From: a virus
Virus record (IMG/VR): IMGVR_UViG_3300008448_000142
Span: 1 to 49,054 of that record
DNA length: 49,054 nt
Strand: one strand, 5' to 3'
Shown here: positions 1-5,138 of the stretch, piece by piece
How positions within the stretch are numbered: position 1 is the first letter of the stretch
How the letters are laid out: each line of letters opens with the position of its first letter
Program-made: the position numbers and the translations under genes
The notes under the pieces: generated by a model
Databases searched by the model: none
Told to the model about the DNA's origin: nothing
The model's input: the letters and a program-made list of their open reading frames with translations, nothing else

Positions 1-29
1 TTTAGAGTATTAGAAATTGAGGTGAGATA

Positions 30-173
30 ATGAGAGGTTTCGTTGAACATTACGAGGCAATCGCTCAAGATTTGCCAGAAGGTGTAGAGCCTTCACACGA
101 TGATTTCGTGGCTTACTGGAATAGTAAGTTAGACGCTATCATCGCTAACGCTAAGGCTAATAGCCCTAGATAG
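30..173 (+). CDS. Small hypothetical protein (47 aa)
   Basis: Complete small gene starting at ATG 30, preceded at good spacing by a GAGGTGAG ribosome binding site, and ending at TAG 171-173. The product begins MRGFVEHYEA, is acidic in its first half and has no Cys, membrane segment or motif I recognise. It is the first of a run of very short genes typical of phage early regions. The function is unknown; the strong ribosome binding site is the main support that it is real. Confidence 0.6.
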   Translation: MRGFVEHYEAIAQDLPEGVEPSHDDFVAYWNSKLDAIIANAKANSPR

Positions 174-180
174 TTAGCAC

Positions 181-243
181 CCTCGCTGGATGAGCCTAGC
201 AAATAAGCCCGCAAGGGATGAGCCTAGCAAATAAGCCAGAGAG
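181..243 (+). ncRNA. Symmetric stem-loop element, copy 1
   Basis: An outer stem pairs 182-189 with 236-243 (CTCGCTGG with CCAGAGAG, one G-A mismatch). Inside it are two identical 18-base strands, 190-207 and 218-235 (ATGAGCCTAGCAAATAAG). Between them is a CCC-GCAA-GGG hairpin (208-217) with a GNRA tetraloop. The same layout recurs at 378-441 with different stem bases that still pair, which argues for a conserved fold. I do not recognise it as a named RNA class. As DNA, the 18-base repeats could instead be iterons. Confidence 0.5.
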
Positions 244-252
244 ATCCACAAG

Positions 253-273
253 TTATACACAGCCTGTGGATAA
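253..273. promoter_or_regulatory. Inverted pair of DnaA boxes
   Basis: TTATACACA (253-261) and, after a GCC spacer, TGTGGATAA (265-273), which is TTATCCACA on the other strand. Both match the bacterial DnaA box consensus TTATnCACA. Together they form a 10-base inverted repeat with one mismatch. The pair lies between the two copies of the 18-base repeat element (181-243 and 378-441), an arrangement like iteron origins. The same bases could also form an RNA hairpin. Confidence 0.5.
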
Positions 274-377
274 CCACGTACGGCCAGTGTGATGAACGTC
301 ACAAAAGAAAGTGTAACGCAACACGGCGTGTCGCCCCTAAATTGTCAGACCCCCCCTATAGAGTAGAAGTATAGAAA

Positions 378-441
378 GAGGTTAGGTGAGCCTAGCAAAT
401 AAGACCCGAAAGGGTATGAGCCTAGCGAATAAACTAACCTC
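378..441 (+). ncRNA. Symmetric stem-loop element, copy 2
   Basis: A perfect 8-base outer stem pairs 378-385 (GAGGTTAG) with 434-441 (CTAACCTC). Inside are two 18-base strands, 386-403 and 416-433, matching the strands of copy 1 except at the first, twelfth or last base. The inner hairpin is ACCC-GAAA-GGGT (404-415), again with a GNRA loop. Stem bases differ from copy 1 but remain paired. The element ends 28 bases before the start of the gene at 470, so a cis-regulatory leader role is possible. See copy 1 for the alternative as origin iterons. Confidence 0.55.
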
Positions 442-469
442 ACAGAGAATTACTAGAAAGGTAATAAAA

Positions 470-625
470 ATGATAAATACTCAAATTGTAGACATTAAAT
501 GTCAATGTGCTAGGTGCGAAACACCTATTACTAAAATGGTATTAAATACCAGATTACACGAGGTTATGCTCTTGTGTTACGATTGCCATTATGCTAGACT
601 AGCAGAAATTAGAAAGGCTAAATAA
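470..625 (+). CDS. Small zinc-ribbon-like protein (51 aa)
   Basis: The protein starts MINTQIVDIK and carries a C-x-C-x2-C cluster (CQCARC) followed by a second C-x2-C pair (CYDC), the layout of a small zinc ribbon. I chose ATG 470, with GAAAGG upstream at normal spacing. An upstream in-frame GTG at 386 would add 28 residues encoded inside the symmetric stem-loop element, and that extension (two MSLANK repeats) looks like translated structure. The next gene begins immediately after the stop codon. A regulatory or nucleic-acid-binding role is plausible from the fold only. Confidence 0.65.
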   Translation: MINTQIVDIKCQCARCETPITKMVLNTRLHEVMLLCYDCHYARLAEIRKAK

Positions 626-772
626 ATGAATACTATATCAGTAACTAGTAGACTAAATGACGGACTAGAAGTGCCGTTCATCTACGAGATAGACTCTATC
701 CAAAAGGCTCTAGAGATTATACAAAACACCATAGAACTTGGTGCAGAAATTACGGGGGTAGAAATTAAATGA
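626..772 (+). CDS. Small hypothetical protein (48 aa)
   Basis: ATG 626 directly abuts the previous stop codon (TAAATG) and the stop codon TGA 770-772 overlaps the next start in ATGA, so translation is probably coupled on both sides. The product begins MNTISVTSRL and has an amphipathic acidic centre (around residues 20-42), with no Cys and no membrane segment. I do not recognise the family. Tight packing in a three-gene overlap chain supports it as a real gene. Confidence 0.6.
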   Translation: MNTISVTSRLNDGLEVPFIYEIDSIQKALEIIQNTIELGAEITGVEIK

Positions 773-963
773 TATCTATATACTCAAAGACATATTACAG
801 AATAGAGAATACTAAGTATCATCTATCTAATGCATGGGATACTACTAAGTATCATGTGTCCAATGTAGTAGATACAATTAGATACGCACATGATGAAACA
901 TATCTAGCCATAGCATTAGTAACTACATGGGTAGCATGTGCCTATATTGCGAGTGTGAACTAA
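769..963 (+). CDS. Small putative membrane protein (64 aa)
   Basis: Starts in an ATGA overlap with the upstream gene and ends in a TAATGA overlap with the downstream gene. Residues about 46-62 form one hydrophobic segment (LAIALVTTWVACAYIAS), consistent with a C-terminal membrane anchor. The N-terminal part has an internal repeat, TKYHLSNAWD then TKYHVSNVVD. No family is recognised. It may act with the next membrane protein because the two genes are translationally coupled. Confidence 0.6.
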   Translation: MISIYSKTYYRIENTKYHLSNAWDTTKYHVSNVVDTIRYAHDETYLAIALVTTWVACAYIASVN

Positions 964-1247
964 TGACATGGAATGACCTAACGCCTAGAGGTAAGTCACT
1001 AGTCACTATCCTTTACACAATCATCATGACCCTGCTACTTGTCGGGGTATGGAATAAGTATGACAAGAAAGGTTGTATAGATAAATACACAGCCGATATC
1101 TTGGCTACACAATTCCTATATGGCGAGGGTATAGATGTAGACAGAGCAATGACTGCTATCTATAACAATGGTGGATGGATAGAGGATGAACTCACACCAG
1201 ATGTAGAAGTCATCTTCCCTTGTCTCAAGAATGAAGATTTCATTTAA
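963..1247 (+). CDS. Small membrane protein (94 aa)
   Basis: I chose ATG 963 (MTWNDLTPRG) because it overlaps the previous stop codon. An in-frame start at 927 lies inside the upstream gene and lacks a ribosome binding site. Residues about 14-30 (VTILYTIIMTLLLVGVW) form a membrane segment, followed by a soluble acidic tail with two Cys. The function is unknown. It closes the four-gene overlapping set and is followed by a hairpin at 1265-1289. Confidence 0.6.
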   Translation: MTWNDLTPRGKSLVTILYTIIMTLLLVGVWNKYDKKGCIDKYTADILATQFLYGEGIDVDRAMTAIYNNGGWIEDELTPDVEVIFPCLKNEDFI

Positions 1248-1264
1248 ATCTAAAATTTAAAATG

Positions 1265-1289
1265 TGCTCACTAATTAAAATGGTGAGCA
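1265..1289 (+). terminator. Hairpin after small-gene operon
   Basis: TGCTCAC (1265-1271) pairs perfectly with GTGAGCA (1283-1289). It is flanked by AAAA upstream and TTTT (1291-1294) downstream, which could extend the stem in either direction. The T run is short, so it is a weak intrinsic terminator or a 3-prime stabilising hairpin. Confidence 0.45.
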
Positions 1290-1360
1290 GTTTTAAAATG
1301 TGCATCATACATCTGAGCAAAATATTCAGATTTTGTTAAAAACGACTTTTATAATGGATC

Positions 1361-1473
1361 CAAGAGATCTTGTATGGGATACGCTCTCTAAGAACTCGCC
1401 CACAAAAAGGGACCAAGACCCCCTCCTCTGATCTTCGGATTACGTGGGGGTTATCTAACTTAAGGAGATAGAA
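1361..1473 (+). promoter_or_regulatory. Structured leader before the Cys-rich peptide
   Basis: The span 1290-1473 has no credible gene. A TATAAT at 1350-1355 without a clear -35 could start a leader. Within it are a CAAGA-GA-TCTTG stem (1361-1372), an outer stem ACCCCC (1418-1423) with GGGGGT (1446-1451), and an inner ATC-TTCG-GAT tetraloop hairpin (1431-1440). The ribosome binding site TAAGGAG (1461-1467) lies just after the second stem. It is a candidate control region for the peptide at 1474. A tRNA was considered and does not fit. Confidence 0.35.
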
Positions 1474-1539
1474 ATGAACAACTGCGAATGTAACCCATGT
1501 ACCTGTAAAGACTGCTCCTGCACTAACTGCACCTGCTAA
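1474..1539 (+). CDS. Metallothionein-like Cys-rich micropeptide (21 aa)
   Basis: A 21-residue peptide with eight Cys at positions 4, 6, 9, 11, 14, 16, 19 and 21. These form four C-x-C pairs, each separated by two residues (NP, KD, TN), a regular C-x-C-x2 repeat. This is the arrangement that binds Zn, Cd or Cu clusters in metallothioneins, although those proteins are normally longer. A strong ribosome binding site (AAGGAG) sits seven bases before the ATG, after a structured leader. A promoter for the following genes begins 12 bases after the stop codon, so it is probably a unit of its own. Metal binding is inferred from the Cys pattern. Confidence 0.65.
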   Translation: MNNCECNPCTCKDCSCTNCTC

Positions 1540-1551
1540 TTTCCTCACGAT

Positions 1552-1581
1552 TTGACAACATTTATAACTCTCTGTTATACT
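1552..1581 (+). promoter_or_regulatory. Consensus -35/-10 promoter
   Basis: TTGACA (1552-1557), an 18-base spacer, and TATACT (1576-1581). It is followed by two G runs (1582-1588 and 1592-1598) in the early transcript. It faces the small zinc-ribbon genes at 1623 and 1812 and is one of the few promoters here with a perfect -35. Confidence 0.75.
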
Positions 1582-1622
1582 GGGGGGGAAAGGGGGGGCA
1601 GAATAGTTAATAAAAAGAAAGA

Positions 1623-1790
1623 ATGAAAAAAGATAAATACTCTCCCAAAGAAAAGAAATGTATATGGTGTCTCCAAATAAAAAATTATTCAGAATTCTCT
1701 AAATATGAAAAATCATCAGATGGATATAGGTCACAATGTGACATTTGTTTAAAAACCTCTAAAAGGGCATTTAAAGGCAATAAGATATAA
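1623..1790 (+). CDS. Small zinc-ribbon protein (55 aa)
   Basis: Residues 13-16 (CIWC) and 39-42 (CDIC) are two C-x2-C pairs framing a KNYSEF-KYEKSSDGYRSQ stretch. This pattern (C-x2-C, then a phrase ending in DGY, then C-x2-C) is common in short phage zinc-ribbon proteins and at the N-terminus of some HNH endonucleases. No HNH catalytic part follows, so it is either a stand-alone zinc ribbon or a remnant of such a nuclease. It is expressed from the promoter at 1552-1581. The ribosome binding site (AAGAAAG) is modest. A role in binding nucleic acid is inferred. Confidence 0.65.
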   Translation: MKKDKYSPKEKKCIWCLQIKNYSEFSKYEKSSDGYRSQCDICLKTSKRAFKGNKI

Positions 1791-1811
1791 TAGATAAGTA
1801 GAAAGGTCAAG

Positions 1812-1919
1812 ATGAGCAAAAAAGATCCAGTATTCTGTGAAATTCCCAATTGTGGGGGTATTGCAATAGAACAAGTAGGTCCTTTCTTCCTATGTATAGA
1901 CTGTATTCAAAATGATTAA
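1812..1919 (+). CDS. Small Cys-pair protein (35 aa)
   Basis: Starts MSKKDPVFCE after a GAAAGG ribosome binding site. Four Cys at residues 9, 14, 28 and 31 suggest a minimal zinc-binding knuckle. The stop codon overlaps the start of the next gene by eight bases, supporting translation and coupling. The spacing (C-x4-C then C-x2-C) resembles half of the DUF7455-type protein at 3648-3878, but I cannot show homology. The function is unknown. Confidence 0.55.
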   Translation: MSKKDPVFCEIPNCGGIAIEQVGPFFLCIDCIQND

Positions 1920-2643
1920 TATTTATTGGTCTCCCTATTATTCAATACATCCACAAGATAAAGATCTAGAAATATTCTATGGAGACATAGAACATGCTAG
2001 AAAAGAGTTTATGGATAATATGAATGACAATCTTGGATTTAATGATAATTTTCTAAATTGTCCTAGTTTTACTGATTTGTTTAAAAATACATATTTATTT
2101 AGAAATCTAGTCGAGGGGTATGCGAAGGTAGAAAATGGACAAATTGTCTCTGGCAAACTAGACCATGATGCTATCTCATTTAATCTTATAAGAAAGAATA
2201 CTCTAAAAAATCGGGTATTAATAAAATACGAAATGTCCTGGATATTATTTGCAGATAAACCTCTTAATATGTCTATATCCTCTCCATATTTCCATGAATC
2301 ACAAAATACTAAATTTGGACATATTGTTCCAGGAACATTTGATATAGGATCTTGGTTTAGACCTATTAATCTTGAGTATTCTCTGGATAAGGATACGGAT
2401 GAAATTTATATACCCCCCGATGATCCTCTGGTCTATTTAACATTTCATACTGATGAAAAAATTAAACTATCCAGATTTTCAATGAATGAAAAACTTATGA
2501 AGTATGCATTATCTGTTATGAGGACTAGACCCACTGGGTCATTTGCTCCTCTAAAGAAGTCATATGCATATTTTAATAAAACACATTTAAGAGGAAATAT
2601 ATTAAAAGAGATAAAGGCAAATTTGTTATACCCCACAGAATAA
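1912..2643 (+). CDS. Divergent member of the 20.5-21.9 kb protein family (243 aa)
   Basis: Starts MINIYWSPYY and overlaps the preceding gene by eight bases. I do not see a known catalytic motif. The layout matches the two adjacent paralogues at 20468-21214 and 21207-21932. All have a Cys-x2-F-x-D segment early (CPSFTD here, CSSFFD and CVPFLD there). All have a central phrase like ILF-x-HPLNR (here ILFADKPLNM), and a C-terminal phrase of the type I-x3-PLV-x3-F. The length is also alike (243, 248 and 241 residues). Such proteins occur in tailed phages, including T4-like cyanophages, mostly as hypotheticals. Relationship by this eye alignment is moderate; the function is unknown. Confidence 0.6.
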   Translation: MINIYWSPYYSIHPQDKDLEIFYGDIEHARKEFMDNMNDNLGFNDNFLNCPSFTDLFKNTYLFRNLVEGYAKVENGQIVSGKLDHDAISFNLIRKNTLKNRVLIKYEMSWILFADKPLNMSISSPYFHESQNTKFGHIVPGTFDIGSWFRPINLEYSLDKDTDEIYIPPDDPLVYLTFHTDEKIKLSRFSMNEKLMKYALSVMRTRPTGSFAPLKKSYAYFNKTHLRGNILKEIKANLLYPTE

Positions 2644-2687
2644 TGCAGAGTAATGCCGAAGGCATATAGGACTGCAGGGGGAGTGGA

Positions 2688-2696
2688 TGGTATACT
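2688..2696 (+). promoter_or_regulatory. Extended -10 promoter for the AhpD-like gene
   Basis: TGGTATACT, an extended -10 without a recognisable -35, 28 bases before ATG 2725. A small ATGCC-GAA-GGCAT hairpin (2653-2665) lies just upstream. Confidence 0.5.
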
Positions 2697-2724
2697 TATA
2701 TCGCCGACTTTAGAAAGGAAACCT

Positions 2725-3255
2725 ATGTCGCACTTTACTACACTAAAAAACGCAAAAAGCATTGTTGACGTTTTTGCAGAAAATCCAAAGAAATATATGG
2801 TGTCATTATCAATGGCAGAAAAATTTCTACGTGAAGAAGCAAATCTGTCTGAAGCCGAAAGAGAAACCATTGCCGCTTTGACATCTAATTTAAATAATTG
2901 TCAATTTTGCAAAGATTCACATGTTGAATTTGCTATCTCTGTAGGTGCTGATGCGAACGAACTTAAAGACATTTTAGAAGGAAATTATGCCTCGCACCGA
3001 CTTGCTTCCGTTTACGACTATGTCACTAAATTAACACTAAGTCCAAGTTCTTTGAATAAAGAAGATTTTGACAAAGTTGTTAATTCTGGCGTAACTGAAG
3101 AAGAACTAAAAGAAGCAGTAGCAGTGTGTGCTGCATTTAATTACTTTAACCGAATTGTTGAAGGTCACTTTATTGAAACAAATAAAGATGGATTTGCAGA
3201 AGATGCAAAGATGATCAATCAATTTGGATACGATAGAAGCAGATTCAATGGCTAA
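2725..3255 (+). CDS. AhpD-like carboxymuconolactone decarboxylase family protein
   Basis: The 176-residue product has the hallmark NCQFCKDSH, with a redox pair C59-x2-C62 followed by H66. This is the active site pattern of the AhpD/CMD family, whose members reduce peroxides or act as small redox enzymes in the cytoplasm. The protein looks all-helical, as expected. I chose ATG 2725 (MSHFTT), which has a GAAAGGAA ribosome binding site; an in-frame ATG at 2653 lacks one and precedes the promoter. It has its own extended -10. The stop codon overlaps the next gene by eight bases. A role in coping with host oxidative stress is an inference; the exact substrate cannot be read from sequence. Confidence 0.8.
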   Translation: MSHFTTLKNAKSIVDVFAENPKKYMVSLSMAEKFLREEANLSEAERETIAALTSNLNNCQFCKDSHVEFAISVGADANELKDILEGNYASHRLASVYDYVTKLTLSPSSLNKEDFDKVVNSGVTEEELKEAVAVCAAFNYFNRIVEGHFIETNKDGFAEDAKMINQFGYDRSRFNG

Positions 3256-3547
3256 GAAAAAAGTTGCTAGACACATGGAATGGCTAGAAGCCATCAAAAC
3301 CATGAAGCATAAGACATATTGGAATAAAGTTAATGCAGTAGAATTTTGGGCATTTGCTACAAAACTATGTATTATATTTCCTGGTCTTATTTTTGGAAAA
3401 CAATGGTGGTGGCTATATATCTTTGCATTAGTATCATCATTATTGTTAATATGGTCATCTACTAAAAAGACTTTACCTACTATTATTCTTTTTAATATTG
3501 GATGGTCTATTTTAGCAACTACCGCAATTTTGAAATACTGGTTATAA
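3248..3547 (+). CDS. Putative membrane protein with three TM segments (99 aa)
   Basis: I chose ATG 3248 (MAKKKVARHM), which overlaps the end of the AhpD-like gene. An in-frame ATG at 3224 is possible but lies deeper in that gene. A basic N-terminus is followed by hydrophobic segments around residues 33-49, 52-68 and 75-92. With three helices and short length it could be a holin or an inner membrane protein, but nothing specific supports either. It ends before the stem-loop at 3555-3593. Confidence 0.55.
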   Translation: MAKKKVARHMEWLEAIKTMKHKTYWNKVNAVEFWAFATKLCIIFPGLIFGKQWWWLYIFALVSSLLLIWSSTKKTLPTIILFNIGWSILATTAILKYWL

Positions 3548-3554
3548 AATAAGG

Positions 3555-3593
3555 GAGAGCCAACCCTGGTGGTGTGGTGGTGGGCTGGCTCTC
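3555..3593. terminator. Strong stem-loop between convergent genes
   Basis: GAGAGCCA (3555-3562) pairs perfectly with TGGCTCTC (3586-3593). The stem continues with CCC/GGG after one mismatch, around a G/T-rich loop. It sits between the plus-strand gene ending at 3547 and the minus-strand gene ending at 3648. No T run follows, so it may end transcription imperfectly or protect transcript ends. The high GC of this stem stands out from its surroundings. Confidence 0.5.
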
Positions 3594-3647
3594 GGTATAT
3601 CGCCTAGGGAGATTTTCTCAACCTAAACAAGATTAATCTATTATATC

Positions 3648-3878
3648 TTAATTCTCTGATCCTGTCAAACGATTCTCTTGAAGTCTTTCAGTTTCATCTA
3701 TTACTTCAAAAGCCCATTTAGATAATTCATTCTTATGTTTATTGTAATGATGGGAACAAAATAATAATTCTCCATTTACCCCGCTTGCTTTTACCCAGGC
3801 TTGGGCAGTACAACGGTCACAGCGATCTAATGCTGTCAATTCATATTTTACTTCTTCTTGTACTTTGGTCTTTGCCAT
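3648..3878 (-). CDS. DUF7455-type small zinc protein (76 aa)
   Basis: The core reads LTALDRCDRC-x-AQAWV-x8-ELLFCSHHYNKH. That is a C-x2-C pair followed by a C-x2-H-type pair, the signature of small proteins (DUF7455) widespread in Actinobacteria and their phages. They are thought to bind zinc; their function is not known. Start at 3878 with AAGGAG upstream on the minus strand and a clear promoter at 3901-3929. It is one of three minus-strand genes here and is divergent from the gene at 3948. It is the best single clue to an actinobacterial host. Confidence 0.75.
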   Translation of the reverse strand: MAKTKVQEEVKYELTALDRCDRCTAQAWVKASGVNGELLFCSHHYNKHKNELSKWAFEVIDETERLQENRLTGSEN

Positions 3879-3900
3879 ATATCACCACTCCTTAGTATTA

Positions 3901-3929
3901 ATTATATTGTAACTATTTGATAAAGTCAA
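3901..3929 (-). promoter_or_regulatory. Minus-strand promoter for the DUF7455-type gene
   Basis: Read on the minus strand: TTGACT (3929-3924), a 17-base spacer and a perfect TATAAT (3906-3901). It overlaps the region from which the plus-strand extended -10 at 3930 acts, forming a compact divergent control region. Confidence 0.7.
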
Positions 3930-3938
3930 TGTTATAAT
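3930..3938 (+). promoter_or_regulatory. Extended -10 for a probably leaderless gene
   Basis: TGTTATAAT with no good -35. Transcription would start around 3945, only a few bases before ATG 3948. No ribosome binding site lies between them, so the transcript is probably leaderless. Confidence 0.6.
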
Positions 3939-3947
3939 TTTACTATC

Positions 3948-4259
3948 ATGGAAATGAACTTCCTTTCTACCCTCGCCGATACTTGGCAAATGTTAACCGT
4001 AATAGGTGTAGCCCTAAGCGTTGGTTATGCAATGGCAAGAAGATTTGAAGGCCTGCTTGGTAAAAACAAGAAAGGCGACACAATCGTAGAAAGACTAGAC
4101 AAGATTGAAAGACAACTACAACCAAATGGGGGTAGTTCTATGTCAGATAAAATAGACTATATCCGTAGAGATCAAAATAAGATGAAACAAGAGATGTCTA
4201 AAATCTCTGGAGAAATTGAAGTAATTAAAGATATCGTTATTAACATGGTAGAAAAATAA
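3948..4259 (+). CDS. Membrane-anchored coiled-coil protein (103 aa)
   Basis: One N-terminal hydrophobic segment (about residues 10-30, with LTVIGVALSVGYAMA) is followed by a charged stretch and then a helix rich in K, E, D and I (about 45-103) that looks like a coiled coil. A second ATG two codons in (3954) is an alternative start. No ribosome binding site is present, and the extended -10 at 3930 ends ten bases before the ATG. Holins and some tail-associated proteins have one helix plus a coiled coil, so a lysis role is possible. I do not recognise a family. Confidence 0.55.
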   Translation: MEMNFLSTLADTWQMLTVIGVALSVGYAMARRFEGLLGKNKKGDTIVERLDKIERQLQPNGGSSMSDKIDYIRRDQNKMKQEMSKISGEIEVIKDIVINMVEK

Positions 4260-4261
4260 TT

Positions 4262-4290
4262 TGATATAATGAAGTTGAGGCTTCTGCCTC
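4262..4290 (+). promoter_or_regulatory. Extended -10 followed by a 5-prime end hairpin
   Basis: TGATATAAT (4262-4270) is followed about seven bases later by GAGGC-TTCT-GCCTC (4277-4290). The transcript would therefore begin at or near the first base of the hairpin, a placement known to protect mRNA 5-prime ends. AGGAG before ATG 4306 follows. It serves the first beta-sandwich/collagen-like cassette and the fibre genes behind it. Confidence 0.55.
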
Positions 4291-4305
4291 TTTAGGAGCA
4301 CCCTC

Positions 4306-4650
4306 ATGACCCCAGGGAGATTAAACTTTACATGTCCTCAAGGAAGCACATTCCGTAGGACTTTAACTTACAAAATCGATAACGTCCCAGTAAATTTAAG
4401 TGGATATCAAGGAAGACTACAAGTTCGTGAAACTCATGAATCTACAGATTACATTGTTAGTTTAACAAATGGAAATGGAATAACAATGGGTGCATCTGCA
4501 GGAACTATTGATATCTTAATTCCAGACTCAACAACTGCTAACTTTATTACTGGCGACCATGTATATGATCTAGAAATAGAATCCTCTGGCGGCATAACAG
4601 ACAGAATTATAGAAGGTCGTTTTAATGTCACACCAGAGGTGACACGTTAA
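4306..4650 (+). CDS. Phage beta-sandwich protein, cassette copy 1 (114 aa)
   Basis: The features are QGSTFRRTLTY near the N-terminus, VNLSGYQGRLQVRET in the middle, and a C-terminal YDLEIESSGG followed by EGRFNVTPEVTR. This layout is that of the LtfC/p132/Gp6-type beta-sandwich proteins found in many tailed phages near fibre genes. Paralogues lie at 21969-22316 and 23312-23656, and all three are 114-115 residues long. Its stop codon overlaps the start of the next gene (TAATG). It probably sits at the tail tip or on fibres; the role is inferred from family and neighbours. Confidence 0.65.
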   Translation: MTPGRLNFTCPQGSTFRRTLTYKIDNVPVNLSGYQGRLQVRETHESTDYIVSLTNGNGITMGASAGTIDILIPDSTTANFITGDHVYDLEIESSGGITDRIIEGRFNVTPEVTR

Positions 4651-5123
4651 TGCCAGAAGGCCAAGTATTAATATCCTTAACTGAAAATCCTACAATTGTT
4701 AATGTAACAGAGGAATCAGTATCAGTATTAGTTGACGAACAAATTATCACATTAGATTTAGGTGTAACTGGACCACAAGGTCCAAGAGGTAATTCATTAC
4801 TTAGTGGTAATGGAGAGCCAAATATAACTGTTGGTATAGATGGAGATTTCTATATTGACAATTTAACAACTGAACTTTATGGACCAAGGACTAACGGTCT
4901 ATGGGGAACTGGTACAAGACTAGTACAAATACTAGGATATGTTCATAATCAAAATAGCCCAGCAACAACTTGGACTATTAATCATGATTTAGATTTTGTA
5001 CCAAACATAACAGTAGTTGATTCTGCAGGAACAGTCGTTGAGGGGTCATATGACTATCCAAATGATTCAACTGTTGTATTAACCTTTTCAAGTCCATTTT
5101 CTGGAAAGGCATTCTTATCATAA
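4650..5123 (+). CDS. Tail-fibre-associated protein with collagen-like stretch, cassette copy 1 (157 aa)
   Basis: Beta-rich N-terminus of about 45 residues, then a short collagen-like stretch (GPQGPRG) and the phrase SGNGEPN, then a C-terminal domain with HNQNSPATTWTINHDLDF. The last part resembles C-terminal fibre domains in which an N-H-x-L phrase recurs (compare VTHNLGTRNVSVQV in the gene at 5139). It is translationally coupled to the beta-sandwich gene. Equivalent second members of the cassette lie at 22316 and 23666. It is a likely virion protein in the fibre or baseplate periphery. Confidence 0.6.
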   Translation: MPEGQVLISLTENPTIVNVTEESVSVLVDEQIITLDLGVTGPQGPRGNSLLSGNGEPNITVGIDGDFYIDNLTTELYGPRTNGLWGTGTRLVQILGYVHNQNSPATTWTINHDLDFVPNITVVDSAGTVVEGSYDYPNDSTVVLTFSSPFSGKAFLS

Positions 5124-5138
5124 GAGGGGGGAAAAAAT

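Noticed and set aside
181-441. CRISPR array for the 18-base repeats
   Set aside because: There are only four copies, in pairs with short complementary spacers that form hairpins, and no cas genes. The pattern is a symmetric element, not an array.
386-469. GTG-started N-terminal extension with two MSLANK repeats for the gene at 470
   Set aside because: The extension is the translated symmetric stem-loop element; ATG 470 has its own ribosome binding site. Very short frames starting in the copies at 190 and 218 were dropped for the same reason.
1380-1460. Possible tRNA in the leader at 1361-1473
   Set aside because: There is no T-loop consensus and no acceptor stem of seven pairs; only the UUCG hairpin and outer stem can be supported.
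1336-1548. Minus-strand frame over the Cys-rich peptide
   Set aside because: It covers the structured leader and the peptide in antisense, has no ribosome binding site, and the peptide's Cys pattern is far less likely by chance.
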